From: Acidobacteriota bacterium | GTDB lineage: Bacteria; Acidobacteriota; Holophagae; Holophagales; Holophagaceae | NCBI GenBank assembly: GCA_021794095.1 | Contig: JAJYRN010000005.1 | Location: 62,001-126,000 of the forward strand | Length of the DNA stretch: 64,000 nt | Direction: 5' to 3' | Shown here: positions 34,894-46,532 of the stretch, in pieces | How the letters are laid out: every line of letters begins with the position of its first letter | Numbering within the stretch: position 1 is the first letter of the stretch | Position numbers and translations under genes: made by a program | Notes under the pieces: model-generated | What the model was told of the DNA's origin: nothing | Databases searched by the model: none | Seen by the model: the letters and a program-made list of their open reading frames with translations, nothing else

Positions 34894-37800
34894 TTACTTC
34901 GGACTCCAGGTGTGCCGGATTTCCCCCGAAGGATTGATGCCGGACTGGCCGCTCTGGCTGACGCCCAATTGCAGGATGAATCCGCCGAAACGCCATTCGA
35001 CCTGCCCGGAGGTGATGTTCAGCTCGGCGCTCTTCTGGTGGGAGACGACGAAGGCGCTCCGCTGGCCGAACAGGTTGATGCTCTTGCCCAGGGTCACGTC
35101 TGTTTCGGTGGTGCCGAGGGTACTGCTACGGACGGCGACGTTCACCCGGTCCAGGCCCAGGGTGCGGCGGAGCTGGTCCTGGAAGGGCGCGAAGGCCAGG
35201 GTGGAGAGGAGCCCGGCGCTGGCGCTGGCCAGGCCCGAGGTGAGTTGGCTCTGGCTGCTGGTGGTGGCGCCGGTGCCGACATTGGCGGCGTTGCCCGGAT
35301 TGATGAGGATGGCGACGATCTCATCCTGGCGCAGGGTGGGTGTGGAACTGGGCACGATGTTCAGGTTGCTGAGGGTGCCGTGGATGTCCAGGTTCACGGT
35401 GTAGCCGGGGATGGAGGTGACGCTGCCGCGCATGCTGATCAGGGGGTCTATGCGGTCCGATTCGCCCTTGAAGTCCAGGGAACCCTGGTCCACCACCATG
35501 TCCCCGGCGGGGAAGATGTTGGTCAGGCGCCCTCCGGGCGTGAACACCAGGGTGCCCTGGGGCACTGGATGGGCCAGAGTGCCCTGCACCAGGAACCGGC
35601 CTTCGGTCTTGCCTTCCAGCTTCAGGAGGTTGGTATCAAAGCTCCAGGGATTGCGAAGATCCAGGTCCAGAGAGAGGCGGATACGGTCCAGGGGATCCTC
35701 GGGATCGAGCCCCGAGAGGCCGCCGCTGTCGCTGAGGGCGCTGCGGAGGATCAAGTCGGACAGCTTGACCTCGGCCTGGTAGTCCAGATGGTCGGCCTGC
35801 AGCCTGCCCTGCAGAAGCCCCCCGTCCTCGTTGCCGTTGAGGGTGGCCTGGAGGCTGCCCTGGAGGTCCAATCCCTCCGGGACATCCCGGAGCTGGAAGT
35901 TGGCCAGTGACGCGTCGAATCCGTAGGATTCCACGCCCCCCAGGCGCCAGGTGAGCCCACCAGTCGCGCGCAGCTGGCCGTGCGCGAGGGTGCCGGAGAG
36001 GGGTGTCTCAGGGGAGATCGAGAGGGTGTGATCCTTCAGCAGGAATTCGGCATGGAGATCCTCCACGCCCTGGTAGCCCTGGAGGTTCATCTGGCCGCCT
36101 TCCAGGCGCAGGGTTCCGTCCAGCAGGGGATCACGGTAGCTGCCGTGCAGCAGCAGGTTGAAGCGGCTATCGCCTTTCACCTTCAGTTCCGACAGCAGGC
36201 TGTACTCGTCCACTTCCATGATCCGGTCCAGGATGGCCTTGAGGTGCCCCAGGTCGGCCGACCCTTTCGCGGTGAGGGCCACGGGACCATCGGCGGAAAA
36301 GGGGACGCTGCCTGTGATCCGGATCCCGGCGGCAGGGCTGCGGGAGGCATCCCCGTTCCGCTCACCGCCTTCGAGGGCCAGATCCAGGTGCGCGTCATGG
36401 GCAGTGCCGCTCAGATCGGATGGACCGGATTGGTGGAGCTCGAAGGCGCTGAAAAGGCCCTCCAGCTGCTGGATGCGCCCCTGCCACTGGAGGCCGTGCC
36501 CGGGGGTCCAGGTGCCCGAGGCCGTTAGATCGGCTTGCATGTTCTCCAGCAGATCCTCGGTCAGACTTCGGGCCAGCGGGCCGGTCGGCGCCGTATCCGA
36601 AGCGATCCGGAGTCCCAGGCCGCCCGTCAGGCCCGTCCCAAGGTTGCGGGCTTTGAACGTGAGAATCGGATTCGGCAGGCCCTCGGTGGCAAGGCGGGAG
36701 GTCAGGTGGCCGCGCTCCAGGCTCAGATCGCCCGTGAGCCCCTCCACACTGCGGCCGAACAGGAAGACCCGGCCTTTCTGGAAGCTGAGACGGCCCTCGG
36801 GAAGATCCAGGGGCCCGAAGGGCGCAGTGATGGGCCCCAGCAAGCGGGCACTCACCTGGGACTGGACATGGGGGCCCGGCAAGCCGAGCATCTGGGAATC
36901 GAAACGGCCCGCCAGATCCACGCGCCAGGTCCATCCGGTGAGATCCATATCGGCCATGCCCCTGAGGGCGAGGGCGCCCTCGGGTTCACCCGGAGGCACG
37001 CCCAGGAGGTCCGGTCGGCCCGCGATGCGCACGTCTTTCAACTGGAGGCGCAGGCTATTCAGATCCAGGTTGAAATCCGCCGAGGCCGCTGGGATCTGGA
37101 TGCCATAGACCGTGCTGTCTTCGGTCTGGGCCGCGCCCTCCATCAGGAGGTGCTGGTAGGGCCCATGGATGCGCACCCAGCCACTGCCCGTGCCCGTGAT
37201 CGGCAGATCGCGGAGATCCGCGGCCTTCAGTCCCTCGGCGGCGGGCAGGCGGAAGGCCGTGTAGCACATGTCAACCTGCTTCCCGCCCTTGGGCACCTTG
37301 CCCCAGGTGAGCCAGAGATCGCCATCCCCTCGTCCCGCGCCCTTTTCCAGCTCGATGTCATGGACCCGGAGGTCCGTCCCCTGGATGGCGACTCCGGCCG
37401 TCAGGTGATCCGCCGTGGCGCCATGCCAGCGGGGGGTTTCGACGGTGACGGAACCATCGAGCTGAAGGCCCTGGCGGGGTGCCCATTGCAGCTGGGCCTG
37501 GGCCTGGGCCTGACCAGACATGTCCAGATCCGCCACCTTCCAGGCGCGGAGGGCATCGGCCACACGGGCGGCGTCCACCTGGGCGGTTCCTTGGGCCCGG
37601 AGGGTCTCCAGGCGCGTGGCGCTGAGGCGGGCCGAGGCTGACCCCCGGAGGCTGACGTCCCGCAGATCGAGGCCGAGCTCGTCCACGGCGAGGGCGCCGC
37701 CGTGCAGGTCGAGGTTCAAGCCACCGGCAGCCTGCCCATCCTGGGTGAGGGCGACCTTTCCGGTCGCGGTCCAGCGATCCAGGTGGCCGAACGCGGCCGG

Positions 37801-38976
37801 CAGGACAGGGGATTCGCATTCGGCCGTCAGGGACGCTCGGGTGCCCAGCAGCTCAGGGATGCGCAGGTAGCGGCTGAGGACATCCAGATCCCAATGGTCT
37901 GCTTGGAGGTGGAGGCGGGCCGGATGGCCCTTGGGCCAGAGTCCCTCCGCATCCAGCGCCCCTTGCGGCGAGCGCCAGCCAAGGTGGTTGAGGCGGACAT
38001 GGGTGAGGTCGCCCTGGGCCTGGAGCGCCAGATCCCCAGGGTGGACCTCCGGTGAGGCCACGTGGAGATTCTGTCCTTCCGCGCCCAGGGTCCATCGAGG
38101 GTGGGCCAGGGAGCCCTGGAGGGTCGCGGTGAAGTCCACATCCCCGGCCACGGGTGTCCGGGGGCCGGAACCGGCCCAACGCAGGATCTGCTCCAACTCG
38201 AGCACGCCCGTCATACGGGCGCTCATTGCTTGGGGTTTGACCGAAGTTTCTGGATCGAACCGGCCGGTGACCCGGATCTGACTGCCACCCAGTCGGAGGT
38301 AGCACTCCTGGAGCAGGAGCAAGGGTTCCGAAGCTTCCCCCTTGAGGTCCAGGCGTCCCTTTTCCCAGCCCGAAGGCCCCTGCACGGCGAGCTTGGGCAT
38401 GCTGAGAGCCAGGCGTATGCGGTTGGGTCCAGCCCCCGTGCCCGTGGCTTCGAAGTGGAACCAGCTTGCGGGCAGGCCGGAGAAGGCCGTGGGGATCTCC
38501 AACTGGCCGCCGGTCACGGTGAGATGGTCCAGGATGACCTGGGGCAGGGGGCCCCGGCGGGGGGGGCGTTCCTTGAGATGGATCTGGGCCAGGTTGGCCG
38601 CGGTGATGCGCAGATGCGGCTGTTCCAGGCGAAGGGCCAAGAGGTGGGGGCGGCGGGTGAACAAGCTGCCGGGATCCGCCTGGATGTCCAGGCGGGCGAG
38701 GGTCAGGAGGTCGCCTCCAATCGCCACATTCCGTAGGGTGAGGGTGCCGAGGAGGGGATGGAACTCGACATCTCCGACCCCAAGGCTCAGGCCCGTCTCC
38801 CGTTGCAGCGCCACGTCTCCCTTGCGGACCAGCCACTGGTAGACCATGGGGCGGTCCAGGAACAAAGTGGCCCCGCCCACCAGCGTCGCTCCACCCACCA
38901 GCGTGTAGGAGACGCGGCGCAGCCAGCGGCGGCTCCAGAGCCGCCGGACCGATTCCTTGGCGGAGGCCAGTGCCAT
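34894..38976 (-). CDS. tamB: TamB-like translocation/assembly module protein (DUF490, AsmA-like)
   Basis: This 1360-residue envelope protein has one N-terminal membrane helix (about 20-42, containing a TLVGGA repeat) followed by a very long beta-rich region and the conserved C-terminal TamB domain (about 1020-1360: SIPGYTVNLDIHGTLSNLNI, LRQDEIVAILI, FGQRSAFVVSHQ). Such proteins span the periplasm as hydrophobic grooves; TamB works with an Omp85 protein (TamA) in outer membrane protein assembly or phospholipid transport. No Omp85 gene is adjacent. It lies 3 bp after the zinc-ribbon kinase stop in a leftward operon ending with a moaD-like gene. Confidence 0.9.
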   Translation of the reverse strand: MALASAKESVRRLWSRRWLRRVSYTLVGGATLVGGATLFLDRPMVYQWLVRKGDVALQRETGLSLGVGDVEFHPLLGTLTLRNVAIGGDLLTLARLDIQADPGSLFTRRPHLLALRLEQPHLRITAANLAQIHLKERPPRRGPLPQVILDHLTVTGGQLEIPTAFSGLPASWFHFEATGTGAGPNRIRLALSMPKLAVQGPSGWEKGRLDLKGEASEPLLLLQECYLRLGGSQIRVTGRFDPETSVKPQAMSARMTGVLELEQILRWAGSGPRTPVAGDVDFTATLQGSLAHPRWTLGAEGQNLHVASPEVHPGDLALQAQGDLTHVRLNHLGWRSPQGALDAEGLWPKGHPARLHLQADHWDLDVLSRYLRIPELLGTRASLTAECESPVLPAAFGHLDRWTATGKVALTQDGQAAGGLNLDLHGGALAVDELGLDLRDVSLRGSASARLSATRLETLRAQGTAQVDAARVADALRAWKVADLDMSGQAQAQAQLQWAPRQGLQLDGSVTVETPRWHGATADHLTAGVAIQGTDLRVHDIELEKGAGRGDGDLWLTWGKVPKGGKQVDMCYTAFRLPAAEGLKAADLRDLPITGTGSGWVRIHGPYQHLLMEGAAQTEDSTVYGIQIPAASADFNLDLNSLRLQLKDVRIAGRPDLLGVPPGEPEGALALRGMADMDLTGWTWRVDLAGRFDSQMLGLPGPHVQSQVSARLLGPITAPFGPLDLPEGRLSFQKGRVFLFGRSVEGLTGDLSLERGHLTSRLATEGLPNPILTFKARNLGTGLTGGLGLRIASDTAPTGPLARSLTEDLLENMQADLTASGTWTPGHGLQWQGRIQQLEGLFSAFELHQSGPSDLSGTAHDAHLDLALEGGERNGDASRSPAAGIRITGSVPFSADGPVALTAKGSADLGHLKAILDRIMEVDEYSLLSELKVKGDSRFNLLLHGSYRDPLLDGTLRLEGGQMNLQGYQGVEDLHAEFLLKDHTLSISPETPLSGTLAHGQLRATGGLTWRLGGVESYGFDASLANFQLRDVPEGLDLQGSLQATLNGNEDGGLLQGRLQADHLDYQAEVKLSDLILRSALSDSGGLSGLDPEDPLDRIRLSLDLDLRNPWSFDTNLLKLEGKTEGRFLVQGTLAHPVPQGTLVFTPGGRLTNIFPAGDMVVDQGSLDFKGESDRIDPLISMRGSVTSIPGYTVNLDIHGTLSNLNIVPSSTPTLRQDEIVAILINPGNAANVGTGATTSSQSQLTSGLASASAGLLSTLAFAPFQDQLRRTLGLDRVNVAVRSSTLGTTETDVTLGKSINLFGQRSAFVVSHQKSAELNITSGQVEWRFGGFILQLGVSQSGQSGINPSGEIRHTWSPK

Positions 38977-38979
38977 GGG

Positions 38980-39951
38980 TCAGTTCATCTCCCCGCAACG
39001 TGGACACTTGGTGGCCATGCGGGGCAGAGGGGTGTAGCAGAACCGGCAGAGGCGTCCCTGGGTGGAGGCCGCGCGCAGGGTCGGGTGGGCGCCGGAGGCG
39101 GTGGTCGCAAGCACGGCGGTGCCCATCGGACGGGTTTCGCGGGCCACGTTCTGCTTCAGGCGGCGCAGATCCTCCAGAAAGGCATGCGCCGACAGGTAGC
39201 GGTCTCCGAGGTTCACGGCCAGGGCCTTCATCACCACCTCGGAGAAGGCTTTCGGGACCACGGGGTTCCGCAGGTGCGGCGCGGGGATTTCCTGGCTGGT
39301 GAGGGCCTGGGCGATCTTGAGGGGATCAGCGTCATAGAAAGGCACCGTGCCCGTCAGCATCTCGTAGATGGTGATCCCCAGCGACCAGAGGTCTGACTGA
39401 AACACGGCCCGGCCCCGGAAATGTTCCGGGGCCATGTAGGGCGGGGAACCGATACGGGTGGGGGCGAAGGGGACATGCTGGAGTTCCAGCACCCGGGAGG
39501 TGCCGAAATCTGTGACCTTGGCCACCCCTTCGCGGTTCACCAGGATGTTGGCGGGCCGCAGGTCGCGGTGCAGGATCTGGTGGGTGTGGGCAAAGGCGAT
39601 GGCGCTGCAGACATCCAGACCGATCTCCAGCGCCCGCGTGGGGCTCAGGGCCCGCTCCCGGCGGATGATCCGGTCGAGGCTCTCGCCTTCGACATATTCG
39701 AGCACCAGGAAGAAGATTCCGTTTTTCCGCTCGACGGTGATGAGCTCGACAATGTTCGGGTGCTTCAGGCCCGCCATGATGCGGGGCTCCTTCAGCAGGT
39801 CCACGATCTCGTCCTCCTGCTGATGGGGAACCTTCAAGGCCACCTTGCGGTTGACCCAGGTATCCATGGCCAGGTACACCGCCCCGAACCCGCCAGAACC
39901 CAGGCGGTCCAGGATCTGATACTTGCCCAGCGTCTGGTCCTTCGACAGCAC
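38980..39951 (-). CDS. Soluble Ser/Thr protein kinase with C-terminal zinc ribbon
   Basis: This is a 323-residue Hanks-type kinase without membrane segment. The kinase domain runs from GKYQILDRLGSGGFGAVY to about residue 270: VALKVP, the catalytic loop HRDLRPANILV, TDFGTSR and GSPPYMAPEH. The catalytic-loop Lys of HRDLKP is Arg here. The last 20 residues form a zinc ribbon (CRFCYTPL...CPRCGEMN). GTG at 39951 has GGAG 9 bases upstream; a GTG at 40014 would add 21 residues. It is close to the downstream tamB gene (3 bp) and 70 bp after the MFS gene. Substrates are unknown. Confidence 0.88.
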   Translation of the reverse strand: MLSKDQTLGKYQILDRLGSGGFGAVYLAMDTWVNRKVALKVPHQQEDEIVDLLKEPRIMAGLKHPNIVELITVERKNGIFFLVLEYVEGESLDRIIRRERALSPTRALEIGLDVCSAIAFAHTHQILHRDLRPANILVNREGVAKVTDFGTSRVLELQHVPFAPTRIGSPPYMAPEHFRGRAVFQSDLWSLGITIYEMLTGTVPFYDADPLKIAQALTSQEIPAPHLRNPVVPKAFSEVVMKALAVNLGDRYLSAHAFLEDLRRLKQNVARETRPMGTAVLATTASGAHPTLRAASTQGRLCRFCYTPLPRMATKCPRCGEMN

Positions 39952-40021
39952 GGGAGATGACTCCGCAACGATGGATCCAGCATGACCGGAAACCCGCCAG
40001 GGCTCCAGGGTCACGCACGGT

Positions 40022-41641
40022 CTATTCGAGGATGCGATCCAGAATGGACGTGGGTTCATCCCAGGCGGCGACCATATGGCGGATCCTGGGCTTGCCGTCT
40101 TCCGCCAGGGCGTAGGCCCGACCGATGGCTTCCCGGTCTTCGACGGTGGCGCGATGGTGCTGCCGCAGATGCTCACCCCAACTGGAACTCAGGAAACTCT
40201 CGATGAAGCGAAGGACGTCCGGGGCCGGACCGGCCAGATCCTGGAACAGGGACCAGCGGACCGCGCCATCGCGGATGCGAATCCGCCGCACTTCCTTCAT
40301 GGCGTCCTTGAAGGCGGCCTTCTGCGCCTGGGGGACCAGGTATTCCATGACGGTGAGGATGGGGCCCTCATCGGGGTGAACGGGGGCTTGGGCGTGGGGT
40401 TGAAGGCGGTAGGGACTGAGGTCCATGGGCTCGTCCAGGGCCTGGATGCGCAACCGGCCCGTCAGGGCCTGGACCGCCATCAAGCCGAGGGCTGAGGCAG
40501 CGAAGGCCACCCGCAGGCCCCAATGTTCGCCCACCCAGCCCCAGAAGGCAGCGCCCAGGGCCATGGCGCCGCCCCAGACCGTGATGTACACCCCCAGGGC
40601 CCGAGCCCGTACCCAGGAGGGCACCGAGAGTTGGACGCCCGTATTGTAGGTACTCAGCACCGAAAGCCAGCCCATGCCACAGATCAGCAGGGCCAGTACC
40701 ACGGGCACGAGGTTCTGTAGGAAGGCGAGCGTCAGGAGACCCAGGGCGAACAGGGATGTGAAAATGCCCAGCAGGGTGTTGGCACCGAAGCGTTCCCGGA
40801 TCCGGGGCAGGATGAAGGTGGCGCTCACGGCGCCGGTGCCGATGCAGCCCAGCAGGAGGCCGAAGGCCACGGAACCCATGTGCAGGCGGTGGATCGCCAG
40901 GGTGGGCAGGAGGCCGAAAATGATGCCGCCGAAGAAGACGAAGCTTCCGCCGCGCAGCAGAATGATCTGGAGCACCCGGCGGTGCCGGGTGTAGCGCAAC
41001 CCCACTTTCATGGCGGCGCTGAACCGCTCGGCGGGGAGGTCCGTGGGGACGGGCTGGCGTTTCCATGCCTTGAGCACCCACACCACGCCCAGGAAGGACA
41101 CCGCATTCAGCGCGAAGGCCCAGGTGGCGCCCAGGCCGCCCACGATGAGGCCGCCCAGAGCCGGGCCGACGGCGCGGCTCACGTTGAATCCCGCGCTGTT
41201 CAGCGCCACCCCGGCGGGGATCTGTTCCCGGGGCACTAGATCTGGCACCGTGGCACCCCAGGCGGGGGCGTTCAGGGCCCCGCCCACGCCCAGCAGCAGG
41301 GACATGCCGATGAGGATGCCCGGCGTGACCAGATGGAGGCCCGAGATCACCGCCATGGCCGCCGCCACCAGCAGCATCCAGGTCTGGGTGAACAGGAGCA
41401 GCTTGCGGCGATCCACGATATCCGCGATGGCCCCGCCGGGCATGGACAGGGCCAGCATGGGCAGGGTGGCGCCGGTCTCGATGAGGCTCATGAGCAGGGG
41501 TGACCGAGTCAGTTCCCCCATGAGCCACTTCTCGCCCACGCTCTGGATCCAGGTGCCCACATTCGAAGCCAGCGCCGCGATCCAGATCGCCAGGAAGAGG
41601 CGGTTCCGGAGGGGCGCGTAGGGATCCTTGGTGTCGCTCAC
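40022..41641 (-). CDS. MFS transporter, MFS_3/EntS-like, with C-terminal cytoplasmic domain
   Basis: This 539-residue protein has about 12 membrane helices in the first 400 residues (MFS signature GGAIADIVDRRK; NVGTWIQSVGEKWLM start typical for MFS_3) and a soluble C-terminal domain of about 110 residues (VMEYLVPQAQKAAFKDAM, RIRDGAVRWSLFQD, HHRATVEDRE) resembling an antibiotic biosynthesis monooxygenase-type fold seen in this subgroup. The subgroup includes siderophore and multidrug exporters; the substrate here is unknown. It is upstream of the kinase-tamB-moaD genes, and downstream of the rpoD terminator. Confidence 0.88.
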   Translation of the reverse strand: MSDTKDPYAPLRNRLFLAIWIAALASNVGTWIQSVGEKWLMGELTRSPLLMSLIETGATLPMLALSMPGGAIADIVDRRKLLLFTQTWMLLVAAAMAVISGLHLVTPGILIGMSLLLGVGGALNAPAWGATVPDLVPREQIPAGVALNSAGFNVSRAVGPALGGLIVGGLGATWAFALNAVSFLGVVWVLKAWKRQPVPTDLPAERFSAAMKVGLRYTRHRRVLQIILLRGGSFVFFGGIIFGLLPTLAIHRLHMGSVAFGLLLGCIGTGAVSATFILPRIRERFGANTLLGIFTSLFALGLLTLAFLQNLVPVVLALLICGMGWLSVLSTYNTGVQLSVPSWVRARALGVYITVWGGAMALGAAFWGWVGEHWGLRVAFAASALGLMAVQALTGRLRIQALDEPMDLSPYRLQPHAQAPVHPDEGPILTVMEYLVPQAQKAAFKDAMKEVRRIRIRDGAVRWSLFQDLAGPAPDVLRFIESFLSSSWGEHLRQHHRATVEDREAIGRAYALAEDGKPRIRHMVAAWDEPTSILDRILE

Positions 41642-41676
41642 GGGAGATCTGGGCTCCGGGCGGGGAAGTGAATCAC

Positions 41677-41706
41677 CGCCAAAGGGCCCGCGAAGGCCCT
41701 TTGGCG
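41677..41706 (-). terminator. Hairpin terminator after rpoD
   Basis: A 12-bp perfect stem CGCCAAAGGGCC/GGCCCTTTGGCG with a 6-nt loop lies 17 bp past the rpoD stop on the minus strand, before the MFS gene. The T-run is interrupted (GTGATTCACTT). Confidence 0.7.
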
Positions 41707-41722
41707 AGCTGAGATATCGGCT

Positions 41723-43447
<1,725 letters not shown>

Positions 43448-43550
43448 TCGGACCTCAAAGAGCGCGGCGGCAGGCAGGGCGGCGGGAATCGGCAGATGGG
43501 AAGGGAAAAGGCATAATCCGGCCAATATACGGACCGACCCGGAACCTCCC

Positions 43551-43578
43551 AGTATAGAGGCTCCGGAGGATCCGGCAA
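43551..43578 (-). promoter_or_regulatory. Putative sigma70-type promoter of rpoD
   Basis: On the minus strand, TTGCCG (43578-43573), a 16-bp spacer and TATACT (43556-43551) lie in the dnaG-rpoD gap, giving a leader of roughly 100 nt. A second TATATT (about 43525-43530) is without a clear -35. It would let rpoD be expressed apart from dnaG. Confidence 0.5.
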
Positions 43579-43622
43579 GGTCCAGGTTCGTGGGAACCCC
43601 TGCGGCCTCGGTCATCCCAGGC

Positions 43623-45350
43623 TTATCGGCCGCGTTCTCGGCGAAGTCGAGAAATCGTTTTCTGACGATTGATCAGGTCCTTGAGTTTCCCCATCAGCCG
43701 ACCGGTGAGTTCAGCATCAGCAAGGATCCGCGGATCCTGGAGCATCCGGTTGTTGGCCTGGATCTCACGATCCACATACCCCCCCTCCAGTTTAAGGAAT
43801 AGGGCCGAGGCATCCCGGCCCTCGGCGGCGTCCTGCCGGCTGGCCTGGGCCTCCAGGCGGCGCACAACCGCCTGGAGCTCCTCTGGGAGCAGCGCGGGAT
43901 CTCCCTCCGCATCCAGGAGGGCCTGCAGGACGGGTGCCCCGTCCAGGCTCTCCCACCAGGCCGGCGGAATCCCCTGGGCCTCCCGCCACAGGCCCTCCCG
44001 GCAGAGCAGGATCAGGGAGCGGACGGCCTCGTCCAGCCGCTCGATCGGCTGGGGGGGGAGTGGCGCAGCCTCTCCCGGGGCCGGGCGTCGGGCTCCCACG
44101 GCGCGATCCAGCTCCTGGAGCGGAAGCTGGAGCTGGTGGGCCAAGCTGGCGAACAACTCCCGGGTTTCCGGCGTGCGGGGCAGGAAGGGGAGGAAATCCA
44201 GGAGGTCTTTGAAGGCGCCCATGCGGTCGGTGATGCGGCGCAGATCCTTGCCTTCCAGGGCGCGGGCGGTCATGAAAGCGGTCCAGTCCGGCACCGTGCA
44301 GAGGAGGTCGCGGAAGGCCTCGCCGCCCAGCTTGAGGCACCAGGTGTCGGGGTCCTCGCCCTGGGGCAGTTCCAGCAGGCGCACCTCGAAACCCAGGGGC
44401 AGGGCCATGCGCAGGCCCTTCTCCATGGCCCGGCGGCCGGCCGCATCACCATCGAAACAGAGGGTCACCCGCCGGGTGAAACGACCGATCTGCTTGAGAT
44501 GGTCCTCCGTGAGGGCGGTCCCAAGGGGGGCCACGGCCTGCACGATTCCATGCTGGTGGAGCTGGAGCACATCGAAGTAGCCCTCCACCACCAGCGCGCC
44601 ATCCTTCAGGGCGCCCTTGGCGCGGTGGAAGCCGAAGAGGGTTTCCCCCTTGTGGAAGAGCGCCGTATCCCGGGTATTCAGATACTTGGGCTGGCCTTCG
44701 CCGAGCACCCGCCCGCCGAAAGCCACGAGGCGGCCCCGGGCGTCGTGGATGGGTATGGTGAGGCGGTTGCGGAGGAAATCAATCTGGGTGCCCCGTTCGC
44801 TGCGGCTGGCCAGGCCCGCCTGTTCCAGCAGATCTGTGGAGAAGCCGAGATCCCGGAGGTGGGTCACGAGGGCATCCCAGGCATCCGGCGCCACGCCGAA
44901 TCCGGCCTCGCTCAAAAAGGCGCCCTGGTAGCCACGTCCGCTCAGGTAGGTGCGGGCGCCCTCGTGGCGGGGCAGTTGCCGTTCGTAGAAGGCCTGGGCG
45001 GCATCCAGGGCAGAACGGAGCCGGGTCTCCAGGTCCACTTCGGCGGTGGGCCGTTCGCGGTGGTGGGGCAACTCAATGCCCGCGGCACGGGCCAGCTGCT
45101 CCAAGGCTTCGGGAAAACTGAGGCCCTCGCGGTCCATGAGCCACGTGAAGGCATCGCCATGCTTCCCGCAACCGAAGCAGTGATAGAAATTCCGGCCGGG
45201 CACCACCTGGAAGCTGGGGCTGCGTTCGGCATGGAAGGGACAGAGTCCCACGTAGGCCGAGCCCTGCTTGCGGAGTTTCACGGCCTGGCCCACCAGGGTC
45301 AGCAGGTCCGTCGCGTCCCGGACGCGCTCGACGATTTCGCGGTCGCGCAT
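43623..45350 (-). CDS. dnaG: DNA primase
   Basis: This 575-residue bacterial primase has an N-terminal zinc finger of the CHC2 type ([11 protein letters not shown]...CFGC), the RNA polymerase core with [16 protein letters not shown], and the Toprim domain with [11 protein letters not shown] and [11 protein letters not shown]. The C-terminal part is the helicase-interacting region. It makes RNA primers on lagging-strand template. ATG at 45350 directly follows a GGAGG, unusually close, but no better in-frame start exists. It is divergent from the P-loop gene (69 bp) and precedes rpoD. Confidence 0.96.
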   Translation of the reverse strand: MRDREIVERVRDATDLLTLVGQAVKLRKQGSAYVGLCPFHAERSPSFQVVPGRNFYHCFGCGKHGDAFTWLMDREGLSFPEALEQLARAAGIELPHHRERPTAEVDLETRLRSALDAAQAFYERQLPRHEGARTYLSGRGYQGAFLSEAGFGVAPDAWDALVTHLRDLGFSTDLLEQAGLASRSERGTQIDFLRNRLTIPIHDARGRLVAFGGRVLGEGQPKYLNTRDTALFHKGETLFGFHRAKGALKDGALVVEGYFDVLQLHQHGIVQAVAPLGTALTEDHLKQIGRFTRRVTLCFDGDAAGRRAMEKGLRMALPLGFEVRLLELPQGEDPDTWCLKLGGEAFRDLLCTVPDWTAFMTARALEGKDLRRITDRMGAFKDLLDFLPFLPRTPETRELFASLAHQLQLPLQELDRAVGARRPAPGEAAPLPPQPIERLDEAVRSLILLCREGLWREAQGIPPAWWESLDGAPVLQALLDAEGDPALLPEELQAVVRRLEAQASRQDAAEGRDASALFLKLEGGYVDREIQANNRMLQDPRILADAELTGRLMGKLKDLINRQKTISRLRRERGR

Positions 45351-45419
45351 CCTCCAGGCATACCACGAGCGGCCGGTGCCGCGCCGTGGCATGCTTGAGG
45401 ATTCGTCCGGCGGTGACCC

Positions 45420-46406
45420 ATGAGCCAGATCCTCGACACCATCCTTCTCTTCAGCCTGCCCGCTTCCGGCAAATCCGAGGTCCGCCGCTACTTGGCCAGC
45501 CTCACACCCGAGCAGTGCCGGAATGATTTCCACATGGGCCCCACGCTCCAACTTGACGATTACCCGTACGTGCACCTCATGCACCGGCTGGATGACGAGC
45601 TCAAGGCGAACGGCCTCGGCTATGCCTACTACCAGGGGCCCAGCCGCCCCTTCCGCGACAACTGGACCTGGGCCGTCCTCATCGAGTTGCTGAACGAAGA
45701 CCATGCCAACCTCATGGAAAGCCGTCAGGTGGAGGTGGCAAGCGCAGCCCAGCACCTCATGGACCGCCTGGATGCCGCCCACGCCAAGGTGGGGCTCGCC
45801 CAACCCATGGGTGAGCTGCCCCACCGTATCCGCCTGAAGGTGGCCCAGGCCCTGGAGGCCGAATGCCGCCGGGAACTCGATGCCCTCAACCGGCAGAACG
45901 CCCTGGACAAGGCGGGGAAGACCCTCGTCATCGAGGCAGCCCGGGGCGGGGCCCATGGCTCTGCGTTTCCTCTGTGCCCGCCCCACGGTTATGAAACGGC
46001 CTTCCAGACCCTCTCACCGGCGATTCTGGAGCGGGCCGCGGTGCTCTATGTGTGGGTGGATCCTGTCGAGAGCCGGCGCAAGAACTTCGAACGCGGCCGG
46101 CCGGATGGCCAGGGCAGCATCCTTCACCACAGCGTCCCCATGGAGGTCATGCTGGGCCAATATGGCTGCGATGACATGGGTTGGCTGATGGAACAGAGCG
46201 ATCGTCCTGGAACCGTGCGAATCGAACGCATCATTAGCCAAAATAATACATACAGTACGAAGGTCTACCGCCTCCCCGTGGCGCGTTTCGACAACCGGAG
46301 GGATCTCACCACCTTCGTTCGCGCGGAGGAGACCCTCTGGCCGCCCGCAGCGGTCGAGGCGCTTCACGCTGGGCTCAAGGCCGCCTTCGATTCATTGGCG
46401 GGGTAG
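45420..46406 (+). CDS. Uncharacterised P-loop protein (328 aa)
   Basis: The function is not known. The protein has an N-terminal Walker A-like loop, FSLPASGKSEVRRYL (PASGKSE), near residue 12-20, typical of small-molecule or nucleic-acid kinases, and no signal or membrane segment. Other features are DDYPYVHLMHRLDDEL, VIEAARGGAHG and VLYVWVDPVESRRKNFERGRPDG. The second half could hold a lid with arginines (RRKNFERGR). A short AT-rich stretch (46228-46262) stands out in the coding sequence. It is divergent from dnaG and followed by a promoter for the HU gene. A guess would be an ATP-dependent kinase; the substrate is unknown. Confidence 0.8.
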   Translation: MSQILDTILLFSLPASGKSEVRRYLASLTPEQCRNDFHMGPTLQLDDYPYVHLMHRLDDELKANGLGYAYYQGPSRPFRDNWTWAVLIELLNEDHANLMESRQVEVASAAQHLMDRLDAAHAKVGLAQPMGELPHRIRLKVAQALEAECRRELDALNRQNALDKAGKTLVIEAARGGAHGSAFPLCPPHGYETAFQTLSPAILERAAVLYVWVDPVESRRKNFERGRPDGQGSILHHSVPMEVMLGQYGCDDMGWLMEQSDRPGTVRIERIISQNNTYSTKVYRLPVARFDNRRDLTTFVRAEETLWPPAAVEALHAGLKAAFDSLAG

Positions 46407-46459
46407 CACACCTCCTGCAGAGCCCCCTCGGCCATTTCACTGCACTGGAGATGTATCCC

Positions 46460-46488
46460 TTGACCGGAGGCACGGGAAGGGATTTATT
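46460..46488 (+). promoter_or_regulatory. Putative sigma70-type promoter of the HU gene
   Basis: TTGACC (46460-46465), a 17-bp spacer and TTTATT (46483-46488) give the best consensus promoter in the window, about 44 bp before the HU start codon. Confidence 0.6.
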
Positions 46489-46532
46489 GAGGGTTGCCCT
46501 GCCCCACATCCCCCCTTTCCCCTGGAGTTCCC

